A DNA stretch of 64,000 nt from Candidatus Baltobacteraceae bacterium (lineage in GTDB: Bacteria > Vulcanimicrobiota > Vulcanimicrobiia > Vulcanimicrobiales > Vulcanimicrobiaceae): contig DATJTX010000026.1 in the NCBI GenBank assembly GCA_035502855.1, positions 26,558 through 90,557 of the forward strand. The letters are read 5' to 3'. The position numbers were made by a program, and so were the translations under genes. Of the stretch, positions 17,005 through 26,096 are shown one piece after another (position 1 is the first letter of the stretch; each line of letters starts with the position of its first letter). Below the pieces are notes generated by a model that did not search any database, was not told where the DNA came from, and saw nothing but the letters and a program-made list of their open reading frames with translations.

Positions 17005-17970
17005 ATGGCACGCATCTACGAAAACTTGGCCGATACGTTCGGCAATACGCCGCTGGTCAAGATCCCGCGGCTCAACAAGGGTCTTCCGGGCACGATCCTG
17101 GTGAAGATGGAGTCGTTCAATCCGGCCGGCTCGGTGAAAGATCGCATCGGCGTTTCGATGATCGAAGCCGCCGAGCGCGACGGTCGCTTATTGCCGGGGA
17201 TGACGATCCTGGAACCGACCAGTGGAAACACCGGCATCGCGCTGGCATTCGTCGCGGCGGCGAAGGGCTACAAATGTATTCTCGTGATGCCCGACACCAT
17301 GACGATCGAGCGTCGCAATCTGCTCAAAGCGTACGGAGCGCAAGTGATCCTCACCCCAGGCGCCGACGGCATGAAGGGTGCAATCGCGCTGGCCGGCAAG
17401 ATCTATGCTGATACGCCCAACAAATACTTCATGCCGCAACAATTCGAAAATCCGGCGAATCCGGAAATCCATCGCCGTACGACCGCGGAAGAGATCTGGC
17501 GCGACACCGACGGTGCGGTCGACATCTTCATCGCGATGGTTGGAACCGGCGGCACGATCACCGGCGTCGGCGAAGTGCTCAAGGCACGCAAGAAGAACGT
17601 CCAGATCATTGCCGGCGAGCCGGAAGGGTCGCCGGTTCTGAGCGGAGGCGCGCCCGGTCCGCACAAGATCCAAGGCACCGGCACGGGTTTCATTCCAAAA
17701 GTTCTCGACCAAAGCGTCTATGACGAGGTGATTCGGGTAACCGATGCCGAGGCAATCGCAACGGCGCGGCTCCTCGCGCGCGAAGAAGGCATGCTGGTCG
17801 GAATCTCGGCGGGGGCGAACGTCTGGGCAGCGTTGCAAGTTGCTGCGCGTGACGAGAATAAGGGCAAGCTCATCGTGACGATCGGCTGCGATACCGGCGA
17901 GCGGTACTTGAGCAACGCCGTCTTTGCCGATCAAGCGGCGGTCGTCGTCGAACCCGCCCTCGTTTCTTGA
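17005..17970 (+). CDS. cysK: Cysteine synthase A (O-acetylserine sulfhydrylase)
   Basis: A 321-residue PLP enzyme that makes cysteine from O-acetylserine and sulfide. Lys45 in [11 protein letters not shown] is the PLP lysine, [11 protein letters not shown] binds the substrate and VGTGGTITG binds the phosphate. Length and motifs are those of CysK. It leads a cluster with asparaginase and methionine synthase. The stop overlaps the asparaginase start by one base. Confidence 0.95.
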   Translation: MARIYENLADTFGNTPLVKIPRLNKGLPGTILVKMESFNPAGSVKDRIGVSMIEAAERDGRLLPGMTILEPTSGNTGIALAFVAAAKGYKCILVMPDTMTIERRNLLKAYGAQVILTPGADGMKGAIALAGKIYADTPNKYFMPQQFENPANPEIHRRTTAEEIWRDTDGAVDIFIAMVGTGGTITGVGEVLKARKKNVQIIAGEPEGSPVLSGGAPGPHKIQGTGTGFIPKVLDQSVYDEVIRVTDAEAIATARLLAREEGMLVGISAGANVWAALQVAARDENKGKLIVTIGCDTGERYLSNAVFADQAAVVVEPALVS

Positions 17971-18935
17971 TGGTCGTCGAGGTTACACGCGGCGATCGGG
18001 TAGAATCGGTCCACCACGTTGCCCTCTGCGCAGCGAACGCGGACGGCGAGGTGGTACTGCAGACCGGCGATATCGAATCGCCGGTCTTTCTTCGTTCGAC
18101 CGCCAAGCCGTTCATCGCCGCCGCGGCGATCGATGCGGGAGTGCGCGAAGCGTTCGGCCTCGATCAACGCGAGATCGCGGTAATGAGCGCCTCGCACGTG
18201 GGCGAGCCGTTTCATGTCGACGCGGTTCGTTCGCTTCTGAAGAAGATCGGGCTCGACGAATCGGCGCTGCAATGCGGCGAGCAAGAGGGACGTCCGCACG
18301 GCTCGATTTACAACAACTGCTCCGGCAAGCACGCCGGAATTCTCGCGCTGTGCCGCGCGCTCGGAAGCGACCCCGCAACGTACATGGCGATCGAGAATCC
18401 GGCGCAGCAGCACATCCTGACGTTTTGTGCGCGACTCTCCGGCGACGATCCGGCGAGTTGGCCGGTGGGTATCGACGGCTGTGGCATCCCGGTCTATGCA
18501 ACCTCTCTTCGCCGCGCGGCGATGGCGTTCGCGCGCTTCGCTTCGCTCGCCCAACTGGAATCGCGCGACGCGATGGCGCTCTTGGTAGTGCGCGACGCGA
18601 TGATTTCCTATCCGGAATACGTGCACGGAACGGCGGAATTCGACTCGCGCTTGATGGCTGCCGGGGGCGGCTCCATCGCCTGTAAATCGGGCGCCGAGGG
18701 CGTGCATGGTTCAGCGCTGATTCCCGAGGGTATCGGGCTCGTCAGCAAGGTTCTCGACGGCGCAGCCCGTGCTCGGGCGCCGCTGACGATGGCGGCGCTG
18801 GGCCGGTTGGGCAGCCCGCTCGCCGATGCCGCCGACTTGGGGGGCTTTGCCGCGCCGGTCGTGTATAATCGTGCAGGGCGTGCGGTCGGAGCGATCCGCG
18901 TGCGCTCGAACTTCGCCGTCGAAGAAGCGAGTTGA
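17970..18935 (+). CDS. L-asparaginase II (thermolabile, rhizobial AnsA-like family)
   Basis: A 321-residue protein of the asparaginase II family, which is unrelated to the E. coli AnsA/AnsB fold. Recognisable blocks are TRGDRVESVHH, FLRSTAKPFIAAA, SASHVGEPFH, NNCSGKHAGILALC and GIDGCGIPVYA. It hydrolyses asparagine to aspartate and ammonia. ATG 17970 shares one base with the cysK stop, indicating coupling. metH begins about 10 bases after its stop. Confidence 0.9.
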   Translation: MVVEVTRGDRVESVHHVALCAANADGEVVLQTGDIESPVFLRSTAKPFIAAAAIDAGVREAFGLDQREIAVMSASHVGEPFHVDAVRSLLKKIGLDESALQCGEQEGRPHGSIYNNCSGKHAGILALCRALGSDPATYMAIENPAQQHILTFCARLSGDDPASWPVGIDGCGIPVYATSLRRAAMAFARFASLAQLESRDAMALLVVRDAMISYPEYVHGTAEFDSRLMAAGGGSIACKSGAEGVHGSALIPEGIGLVSKVLDGAARARAPLTMAALGRLGSPLADAADLGGFAAPVVYNRAGRAVGAIRVRSNFAVEEAS

Positions 18936-18945
18936 TTCGGATACA

Positions 18946-21900
18946 TTGCGCGACTACTTGCGCCTGCTGCAAGAGCGGGTACTGATTTACGACGGCGCCA
19001 TGGGCACGCAGCTCATGGCGCTCGACTTATCCGCGGCCGACTTCGGCGGCGACCGCTACGCCGGATGCAACGAGGCGCTGGTTCTCGCGCGGCCGGACAT
19101 CGTGCGCTCGATCCATGCGGCGTACCTGCAAGCCGGCGCGGACGTCGTCGAGACCGACTCGTTCATGGGCTCGCATCTGAAGCTCGAAGAGTACGGCCTG
19201 GGCGAGAAGACGCTCGAGATCAACGCACGCGCCGCTGCGCTGGCGCGCGAAGCCTGCGACGCGATCGCAACGCCCGATCGGCCTCGCTTCGTCGCCGGTT
19301 CGATGGGTCCGACCGGCATGTTGATCTCCTCGTCCGATCCCGCACTTTCGAAGATCACCTTCGAGGAACTCGCCGCGATCTACGGCGAGCAAGCGCGCGC
19401 GCTGGTCGAGGGCGGGGCCGATGTGCTGTTGCTCGAGACGATGCAAGACCTGCTCGAGCTCAAAGCCGCGATCGCCGGCATCGTGCGCGAGTTCGACCGC
19501 GGCCTTCGCCGCGTGCCGATCCAAGCGCAGCCGACGCTGATCACCGAAGGACGGATGCTGCTCGGAACCGACATCCGCGCGATCACCGCAACGCTCGATG
19601 CACTGCCGATCGACGTGATCGGCCTCAACTGCTCGACCGGCCCCGCGCAGATGCGCGATGCGGTACGCTACCTCGCCGAGAACTCGCGCTGTTTCGTGAG
19701 CGTGATCCCCAATGCCGGCCTCCCGTTGATGGGGCCCAAGGGCGAAACCATTTACCCCGAAACCCCGGACGAACTCGCGCGCGAGCTCGGCGACTTCGTC
19801 CGCGACTTCGGCGTAAACATCGTCGGCGGCTGCTGCGGCTCGACGCCCGCGCACATCACCGCGCTACGCGACGCGATCGACGAGGCAGCGACGACTGCGG
19901 CGCGGGGTCGCGCAGCGAGCGTAACAATCAAAAGCGAGCCCCTCGGCGCCGCTCGGGACAGGCTCCGCGATCCCGTGCCGCAGCAAGCTGCCTCAGCGAT
20001 GACCGCGATCGCGCTTGAGCAGGAACCGCGGCCGCTGCTCGTCGGCGAACGTATCAACAGCCAGGGCTCGCGCAAGATCAAGCGGCTGCTGCTCGAGGAT
20101 AACTACGACGAGATCATGCTGGTCGCGCGCGAACAGGTCGAGGGCGGCGCGCACGTGCTCGACGTGTGCTGCGCGCTGACCGAGCGGACCGACGAGGACG
20201 GGCAGATGCGTGAACTGGTGCGCCGGCTCGCGCAATCGATCGAGGCGCCGCTGATGATCGACTCGACCGAACCGCGCGTGATGCAGGTTGCGCTCGAGAA
20301 CTACCCGGGGCGTGCGATTCTGAATTCGGTGCACCTCGAGGCCGGGCGGGCGAAGATCGACGTGGTGCTGCCGCTCGCCAAGGAGCACGGAGCGGCCGTC
20401 ATCGCGTTGACGATCGACGAGAGCGGGATGGCGAAGACGGCACAGCGCAAGCTGGAGGTAGCGCAGCGCATCCACGGGATCGTGGTCGACGAATACGGGT
20501 TGCCCCCGGGCGCGTTGATCTTCGACGCGCTCACGTTCACGCTCGCGACCGGCGATCCCGAGTTCGCGAGTTCGGCGGTGGAAACGATCGAAGGTATCCG
20601 CCTGATCAAGCGTGAGTTGCCGGGCGTGCTCACCTCGCTCGGCGTCTCCAACGTATCGTTCGGATTGAAACCGGGAGCGCGTGCGGCGCTCAACTCGGTC
20701 TTCTTGCATCATTGCGTGGAGGCCGGACTCGACGCAGCGCTCGTGCACGCCAAGGAGATCTCGCCGTACGCGGAAATCGAACCGAACGTGCGCGAGATCT
20801 GCGACGACCTCGTGTTCAACCGTCGCCCCGACGCGCTGCAGCGGCTGATCGAGCATTTCGAAAGCATCATCCCGAGCGAAGTCGAGGGAAGCGCTTCGAA
20901 CGCGTCCCTCGAAGCCGACCTTCCCGTTGCGCAGCAAATTCACAACGCCATTCTGCGCCGGCGCAAGGACGGAATCGAAGCCAAGATCGACGCGGCACTG
21001 CAAGAGCGCGACCCGGTTGCGGTGCTCAACGAGATCCTGCTGCCCGCGATGAAAGAGGTGGGCGACAAATTCGGTTCGGGTGAATTGATCCTGCCGTTCG
21101 TGCTGCAATCCGCCGAGGTGATGAAGAAGGCGGTAGCGCATCTCGAGCAGTTTCTCGAGAAGAAGGAAGGCGCGACCAAAGGAACGGTCGTGCTGGCGAC
21201 GGTCTTCGGCGACGTGCACGACATCGGCAAGAACCTCGTCTACACGATCCTGACCAACAACGGCTACACCGTGCACGACCTGGGCAAGCAGGTCCCGATG
21301 AACACGATTCTCGAGAAGGCGGTGGAAACGAACGCCGACGCGATCGGCCTTTCAGCGCTGCTCGTTTCGACCAGCAAGCAGATGCCGATCTGCGTGCAGG
21401 AGCAAGACGCGCGCGGCTTGCGCTTTCCGGTGATCGTGGGAGGTGCGGCGATCAATCGCGACTTCGGACGCCGCATCGTGCTGCTCGATGAGGGAGCACG
21501 CTTCTTCGAACCCGGATTGTTTTATGCCAAAGACGCGTTCGAGGGATTGGAGATCATGGATCGCCTTACGAACGACGAGCGCGCACGAGAAGCTTTTCTC
21601 GAACGCATCCGTAAGGAAGCGTACGCGCAGCGTGACCGCGCCCGCGACGGCGTCGTGACGCACGCCGCGGGACCGTCGACGTCGGCCGTGAAGAGCGAGC
21701 ACGTCGATATTCCGCAGCCGCCGTTTTGGGGAGCGACCACGATCGAGGGCGTCGATCTGCGCGAACTCTGGCCGTGCTTCGATCTCAAAAGTCTGTACCG
21801 CCTTTCGTGGGGCGCGAGCAACACGAAGGGTGAGGCGTTCGAGGCGCTGGTGCGCGACGAGTTCGATCCGCGGCTGCGCCGCTATCAGCGTGAAGCGGAA

Positions 21901-22476
21901 GCGGGCGGCCTCCTCGAGCCGAAAGTAGCCTATGGCTATTACCCTGCCGCGGGCGTCGGCAACGACGTGATCCTCTACGATCCGGACGACCGCGGGCGCG
22001 AGATCGCGCGCTTCCCGTTCGCGCGCCAGGTGGGCGGCGACCATCTGTGCTTGGCCGATTATCTGCGTGAACCGCAGGATGGCCGCGGCATCGACGTCGT
22101 CGCATTGCAGGTCGTGACCGTCGGCCGCAGCGCGACCGAGCGCATCGATGGGCTCCAGGCTGCCGGTGATTACAGCGGGTCGTACTTTCTCCACGGCTTT
22201 ACCGTCCAGTCTGCCGAGGCGTTAGCCGAGTGGACGCATCGCCGGATTCGCACGGAACTTCGCCTCGAACACGGGCGCGGAAAGCGCTATTCATGGGGTT
22301 ACGGCGCGTGCCCGGATCTCTCGCAGCATGCAATCGCGTTCGGTGTGCTCGGTGCGCAAGAGCGCATCGGTGTCGAGTTGACCGAGGCGTTTCAGATCGT
22401 TCCCGAACAATCGACTGCCGCGATCGTGATCCACCACCCGCGCGCTTCGTACTTCAACGCCGCAGCAGTACGTTAG
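18946..22476 (+). CDS. metH: Cobalamin-dependent methionine synthase
   Basis: About 1176 residues with all four MetH modules: homocysteine-binding barrel (IYDGAMGTQL, GLNCS, GGCCGSTPAH), pterin-binding barrel (LLVGERINSQGSRKIK, DVCCALTERTDEDGQM), B12-binding cap and Rossmann domain (DVHDIGKNLV with the His ligand), and the SAM-binding reactivation domain (PPFWGATTIEGVDL, RLSWGASNTKG, RYSWGYGACPDLSQ). The best start is TTG 18946 ten bases after the upstream stop; no ATG is available before the conserved region. A dispersed palindromic repeat is inserted in frame in the linker between the pterin and B12 modules. The enzyme needs the cobalamin supplied by the 32-45 kb genes. Confidence 0.95.
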   Translation: MRDYLRLLQERVLIYDGAMGTQLMALDLSAADFGGDRYAGCNEALVLARPDIVRSIHAAYLQAGADVVETDSFMGSHLKLEEYGLGEKTLEINARAAALAREACDAIATPDRPRFVAGSMGPTGMLISSSDPALSKITFEELAAIYGEQARALVEGGADVLLLETMQDLLELKAAIAGIVREFDRGLRRVPIQAQPTLITEGRMLLGTDIRAITATLDALPIDVIGLNCSTGPAQMRDAVRYLAENSRCFVSVIPNAGLPLMGPKGETIYPETPDELARELGDFVRDFGVNIVGGCCGSTPAHITALRDAIDEAATTAARGRAASVTIKSEPLGAARDRLRDPVPQQAASAMTAIALEQEPRPLLVGERINSQGSRKIKRLLLEDNYDEIMLVAREQVEGGAHVLDVCCALTERTDEDGQMRELVRRLAQSIEAPLMIDSTEPRVMQVALENYPGRAILNSVHLEAGRAKIDVVLPLAKEHGAAVIALTIDESGMAKTAQRKLEVAQRIHGIVVDEYGLPPGALIFDALTFTLATGDPEFASSAVETIEGIRLIKRELPGVLTSLGVSNVSFGLKPGARAALNSVFLHHCVEAGLDAALVHAKEISPYAEIEPNVREICDDLVFNRRPDALQRLIEHFESIIPSEVEGSASNASLEADLPVAQQIHNAILRRRKDGIEAKIDAALQERDPVAVLNEILLPAMKEVGDKFGSGELILPFVLQSAEVMKKAVAHLEQFLEKKEGATKGTVVLATVFGDVHDIGKNLVYTILTNNGYTVHDLGKQVPMNTILEKAVETNADAIGLSALLVSTSKQMPICVQEQDARGLRFPVIVGGAAINRDFGRRIVLLDEGARFFEPGLFYAKDAFEGLEIMDRLTNDERAREAFLERIRKEAYAQRDRARDGVVTHAAGPSTSAVKSEHVDIPQPPFWGATTIEGVDLRELWPCFDLKSLYRLSWGASNTKGEAFEALVRDEFDPRLRRYQREAEAGGLLEPKVAYGYYPAAGVGNDVILYDPDDRGREIARFPFARQVGGDHLCLADYLREPQDGRGIDVVALQVVTVGRSATERIDGLQAAGDYSGSYFLHGFTVQSAEALAEWTHRRIRTELRLEHGRGKRYSWGYGACPDLSQHAIAFGVLGAQERIGVELTEAFQIVPEQSTAAIVIHHPRASYFNAAAVR
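20867..20912. repeat. Dispersed repeat inserted in frame in metH
   Basis: TCATCCCGAGCGAAGTCGAG followed by GGAAGCG and its reverse complement, so that TCGAGGGA (20882-20889) pairs with TCCCTCGA (20905-20912). It encodes IPSEVEGSASNASLEA in the inter-domain linker. Confidence 0.7.
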
Positions 22477-22501
22477 CGGACCCGCAGCGAAGGGCGGCGA
22501 T

Positions 22502-23392
22502 ATGAGTGTCGTCGCCATTATTCTCGCCCTGCTGTGGATCATCGGTGCGATCTTTGCGGTCTTCTGGGCGGTCGAAGTCTGGCGGCGCAAGGAATTCGCG
22601 TGGCCGAGCCCCGTCGGACTCGGGATCGGGTTTCTGACCGATTTCTTCGATACGCTCGGCATCGGGTCGTTCGCGCCGACGACCTCGCTCTTCAAGTTCT
22701 TCAAGCTCGTCCCCGACGAAAAGATTCCCGGGACGCTGAACGCCGGTCATACGCTACCGACGATTACCGAAGCGCTGATCTATATCACGGTGATCGGCGT
22801 CGATCCGCTCACGCTGGTGCTGTTGATTGCCGCGTCGGTTGCGGGCGGCTGGCTCGGCGCCGGATTCGTGGCGCGCTGGCCGCGCCGCTACGTGCAGATC
22901 GGGATGGGCGGTGCGCTCGCGGTTGCCGCGCTGATCTTCGTGATGACGAACTTGCACTTGATTCCCGGCGGCGGCGACGCACTCGGGCTCTCCGGCGTGT
23001 TGCTCGTTGCCGGAATCATCGCAAACTTCGCGCTGGGCGCGCTGATGACGATCGGCATCGGCCTCTACGCGCCGGCGCTGATCCTCATCAGCCTGCTCGG
23101 CATGAACCCGCGCGCCGCGTTTCCGATCATGATGGGCTCGTGCGCGTTTCTGATGCCGGTAGCAAGCGCGCGTTTCGTCCGTTTCGACGCGTACCAGTTC
23201 AAGGCCGCGATCGGGCTGACGCTGGCCGGGATTCCGGGCGTGTTGATCGCCGCGTACATCGTAAAGTCGCTGCCGCTCAACGCGGTGCGCTGGCTGGTCG
23301 TCGTCGTCGTGCTGTACGCCGCGTTCACGATGCTGCGCTCGGCGTACGTGGAACGTGCGGAGTCGAGCGCGGCATTGTCATCCCAAGCGTAG
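22502..23392 (+). CDS. TSUP-type (sulfite exporter TauE/SafE) membrane protein
   Basis: A 296-residue protein with about eight hydrophobic segments. The family features are GFLTDFFDTLGIGSFAPTTSLFK near the N-terminus (seen as DFFDTLGIGSF), GGWLGAGFVARWP in the middle, and a repeated half with LLGMNPRAAFPIMMGSCAF. TauE/SafE proteins export sulfite or sulfonates, which fits the neighbouring cysteine and methionine genes, although some members carry other anions. The last residues (SSQA) and the stop lie in a dispersed repeat. Confidence 0.85.
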   Translation: MSVVAIILALLWIIGAIFAVFWAVEVWRRKEFAWPSPVGLGIGFLTDFFDTLGIGSFAPTTSLFKFFKLVPDEKIPGTLNAGHTLPTITEALIYITVIGVDPLTLVLLIAASVAGGWLGAGFVARWPRRYVQIGMGGALAVAALIFVMTNLHLIPGGGDALGLSGVLLVAGIIANFALGALMTIGIGLYAPALILISLLGMNPRAAFPIMMGSCAFLMPVASARFVRFDAYQFKAAIGLTLAGIPGVLIAAYIVKSLPLNAVRWLVVVVVLYAAFTMLRSAYVERAESSAALSSQA

Positions 23393-23670
23393 GCGCGTAG
23401 GGCCGAAGTCTACAGAAGCACCACGCAACCGTTGGCAAGCGAAGGCTCGAAGTTTTGCTCCATTCGCAGGATGCGACCCTTCGAGGCTCGCCTTCGGCTC
23501 GCACCTCAGGGTGACGGAGCAACTGTCATCCTGAGGTGCACGAGCGCGCAGCGCGAGTGCCTCGAAGGACGCGAGCAGCGTCTTCGCGGGCAACGGTTGC
23601 GTGGTGCTTCCCTCGACTACGCTTCGCGGAGTTTACCCCGAGCGTGAGTCGAGGGGCCGGGATGACAAGT
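23376..23670. repeat. Composite cluster of palindromic repeats
   Basis: This block contains a GTCATCCC unit (23376), a CACCTCAGGGTGACGG half (about 23500), a TGTCATCCTGAGGTGCACGA unit (23524) and an inverted GTCATCCCGGCCCC unit (about 23634-23670). It spans the whole gap between tauE and the convergent methyltransferase gene and contributes the C-terminal codons of both. Its minus strand encodes the same peptide pattern (LLASFEALALRARAPQDD) as the repeat between nuoD and nuoE. Confidence 0.75.
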
Positions 23671-24916
23671 CGTACAGATCGCGGCGCGTGGGCGGGATGG
23701 TGACGCGGCCGCTCACGTCCGGACGCGCGAGCAGCGACTGATAGACGCCGATCGACGCGGCATCGAACGAGACGGCGCTCGCCGCCATGTATAAGCGCCA
23801 GACGCGATAGGCGGCCTCGCCCGCCCGCGCGATCGCCTCCTCACGATTGCGCTCGATATTGGCGACCCAGGCGCGCAGCGTGCGCGCGTAGTGCTCGCGT
23901 AGATTCTCGACGTCGCGCACCTCGAAGCCGGTTCGTTCCGCGATCGCAAGGCCGTCCGACACGGCGACCAAATCGCCGTCGGGAAAGACGTAGCGCTCGA
24001 TGAAGGGATTGCGCGGCGGCCGCCGTCCCGGACTCTGTTCGGCGATGCCGTGATTGAGAAACAGACCTCCGGGGCGCAGCGCGGCGAAGGCTGAGCGAAA
24101 ATACTCCGCGAGCTTGGGACGTCCGACGTGCTCGAACATGCCGATGCTCGCGATGCGATCGAAGGCGAGGCCGCGCAGCTCGCGATAATCGCGGTACTCG
24201 ACCTTCGCGCGATCCGCAAGGCCCAACTCGGCGATGCGGCGATTCGCTTCGTCGTGCTGAACGCGGCTGAGCGTGATCCCGTGCGACCATGCACCGCGCT
24301 GTGCTGCCGCGATCACCAGCGATCCCCAGCCGCAGCCGATGTCTAAGAACGACATACCCGGCTGTAGGCGCAGCTTGCGCAGCACGTAGTCGAGCTTGGC
24401 CGCCTGCGCGCGGTCCAGATCGTCGATGCCGTCGTCATAGTACGCGCACGAGTACACCAGATCGCGATCGAGAAACGTGCGGTAGAACTCGACCGGATGG
24501 TCGTAGTGGTAAGAGATCGCAGCCCGATCGCGCCGGCGCGAATGGCGCCGTCCGTGCAATTGCGCACCCGCCGGTGAAGGCCGGGCCTCACGAGGAAGCT
24601 GTAGCAGCAGGTACGCAACGCGCGCGGTACGCACGCCGGAGCGGCGCTGATTCGCGGCGTTGAACGCCGTGATCGCCGCGACCAAATCGCCTTCGATATC
24701 GAGCGCGCCGCTGACGAACGCGGCTCCCATGTTGGCCTCGAGCGGAGGTGCGAGTGCGCTGCGGAGCGCCCCGGGTGAATTGATGACGAAGGTGAACGCC
24801 GGCGGCGTGGTCTTGCTCGGCAGCGTGCTTCCGTCCCAGAAGCGCACGTCGAAGTTTTGGGCGAACGCATTGCCGAAGACCGTCTCGAGCACGGCAGCAG
24901 CGCGCCGCGTCATCAT
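23633..24916 (-). CDS. Cyclopropane-fatty-acyl-phospholipid synthase family methyltransferase
   Basis: A 427-residue protein. The N-terminal domain precedes a SAM-binding core with FLDIGCGWGSL, GITLSRVQHDEANRR and FDRIASIGMFEHVG, and the active-site region YHYDHPVEFYRTFLD and SCAYYDDG. This family transfers a methylene group from SAM to unsaturated acyl chains of phospholipids, although some members methylate other lipids. ATG 24916 overlaps the nagA stop as ATGA. The C-terminal tail LSSRPLDSRSG is encoded by a dispersed repeat. Confidence 0.9.
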   Translation of the reverse strand: MMTRRAAAVLETVFGNAFAQNFDVRFWDGSTLPSKTTPPAFTFVINSPGALRSALAPPLEANMGAAFVSGALDIEGDLVAAITAFNAANQRRSGVRTARVAYLLLQLPREARPSPAGAQLHGRRHSRRRDRAAISYHYDHPVEFYRTFLDRDLVYSCAYYDDGIDDLDRAQAAKLDYVLRKLRLQPGMSFLDIGCGWGSLVIAAAQRGAWSHGITLSRVQHDEANRRIAELGLADRAKVEYRDYRELRGLAFDRIASIGMFEHVGRPKLAEYFRSAFAALRPGGLFLNHGIAEQSPGRRPPRNPFIERYVFPDGDLVAVSDGLAIAERTGFEVRDVENLREHYARTLRAWVANIERNREEAIARAGEAAYRVWRLYMAASAVSFDAASIGVYQSLLARPDVSGRVTIPPTRRDLYDLSSRPLDSRSG

Positions 24917-26064
24917 GAGGCCAGCGTGGTGGTACCCGTGCGTAGACCATGGACCGCCGTGCCGCCGATCATCGTGCCGATGATCTTGTACTCGCTGTCC
25001 CAAAACGAGAGATCGGCGCGCAGCCCCGGCGCGATTCGCCCCATCTCGTTTTCGAGTCCGATCAGCTTGGCCGGCGCGTGCGTCGCCGCCATGACCGCCT
25101 CGGCGAACGAAATATCGGCGTACGACATGAAATTGCGCACGGCCTGATCCATACGCAGCGCGCTGCCGGCGATCGTGCCGTCAGGCGCGCGCATGACGCC
25201 GCCCACGATGCGATAGCCGGCGTCGACCGGCGGCATCAGATCGCTGGCGAGCACGACGCGGTCGCCGACCGTGCGATACAGAATGTCGACCATCACCGGC
25301 GCGACGTGATAGCCGTCGCTGATCACCTGCACCATCGTCCGGCGATCTTGGATGAATGCCGCGAGAATGGAGGGATCGCGGTGAATGAGGGGCGGCATAC
25401 CGTTGAACGCATGGGTCAGCGAACGAAAGCCCAAGCCGATTGCGAGCAATCCGTCGCCGTAGCGCGCGCTCGTGTGCCCGGCCGAGCATACGACGCCGTG
25501 CTCCAGGAAGACGCGCATCGCATCGGCCGCGCCTTCGATCTCGGGCGCCATCGTCACCAGCAGACATGCACCTTTACAGGCGTCGACCATCTCTTTCGCG
25601 CGCGTTGCCGAAGCGGGGATGAGCCACTCCGCGCGATGCACCCCGCGGAATTTCATGTTGAGAAACGGCCCTTCGAAATGAATGCCGAGGCAGCGCGCGC
25701 CGCGCGGTTCGTCCTCTTCGAGATCGTGCGCCGCATCGACCACGGCCGAGGCGATGTGCAGCATCGATTCAAACGGCGCCGTCATCACGCTCGCGACGAA
25801 ACCGGTGGCTCCCATTCGCGCGTATTCGGCGGCTGCGACCGGGACGGCGTAACCCTGATCGCGATTGAAGAGCATGTCGCCCGCACCGTTGGTATGAACG
25901 TCGATCAGACCGGGAGCGATGCTGCTGCCGGGCGGAAGCGGATAATCCGAAGGACCATCGGCGGGAAGAATGGCGGCGATGCGCCCGTTCTCGATGGCAA
26001 TGCGGCCGACCGTCGACGTTCCGTCACCGACGGCCAAGAAAGCTGGACCTAACGTGGTGCTCAT
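24913..26064 (-). CDS. nagA: N-acetylglucosamine-6-phosphate deacetylase
   Basis: A 383-residue amidohydrolase that deacetylates GlcNAc-6-phosphate. Seen are PGLIDVHTNGAGD (metal site), GIHFEGPFLN, SAGHTSARY, THAFNGMPPL and ASDLMPPVDAG, which follow the NagA barrel in order. ATG 26064 (MSTTLGPAF) gives the normal N-terminal beta domain. The gene is 32 bases after the dynamin gene and overlaps the CFA gene by 4 bases. nagB is not nearby, so it may serve wall recycling. Confidence 0.9.
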   Translation of the reverse strand: MSTTLGPAFLAVGDGTSTVGRIAIENGRIAAILPADGPSDYPLPPGSSIAPGLIDVHTNGAGDMLFNRDQGYAVPVAAAEYARMGATGFVASVMTAPFESMLHIASAVVDAAHDLEEDEPRGARCLGIHFEGPFLNMKFRGVHRAEWLIPASATRAKEMVDACKGACLLVTMAPEIEGAADAMRVFLEHGVVCSAGHTSARYGDGLLAIGLGFRSLTHAFNGMPPLIHRDPSILAAFIQDRRTMVQVISDGYHVAPVMVDILYRTVGDRVVLASDLMPPVDAGYRIVGGVMRAPDGTIAGSALRMDQAVRNFMSYADISFAEAVMAATHAPAKLIGLENEMGRIAPGLRADLSFWDSEYKIIGTMIGGTAVHGLRTGTTTLAS

Positions 26065-26096
26065 GACCGGGTTATCGCTCTTCGACACCGTCCGGT

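Noticed and set aside
23378..23593. 71-codon minus-strand frame in the tauE-CFA gap
   Set aside because: It is entirely repeat sequence; the similar peptide at 50023-50328 reflects shared repeats, not protein conservation.
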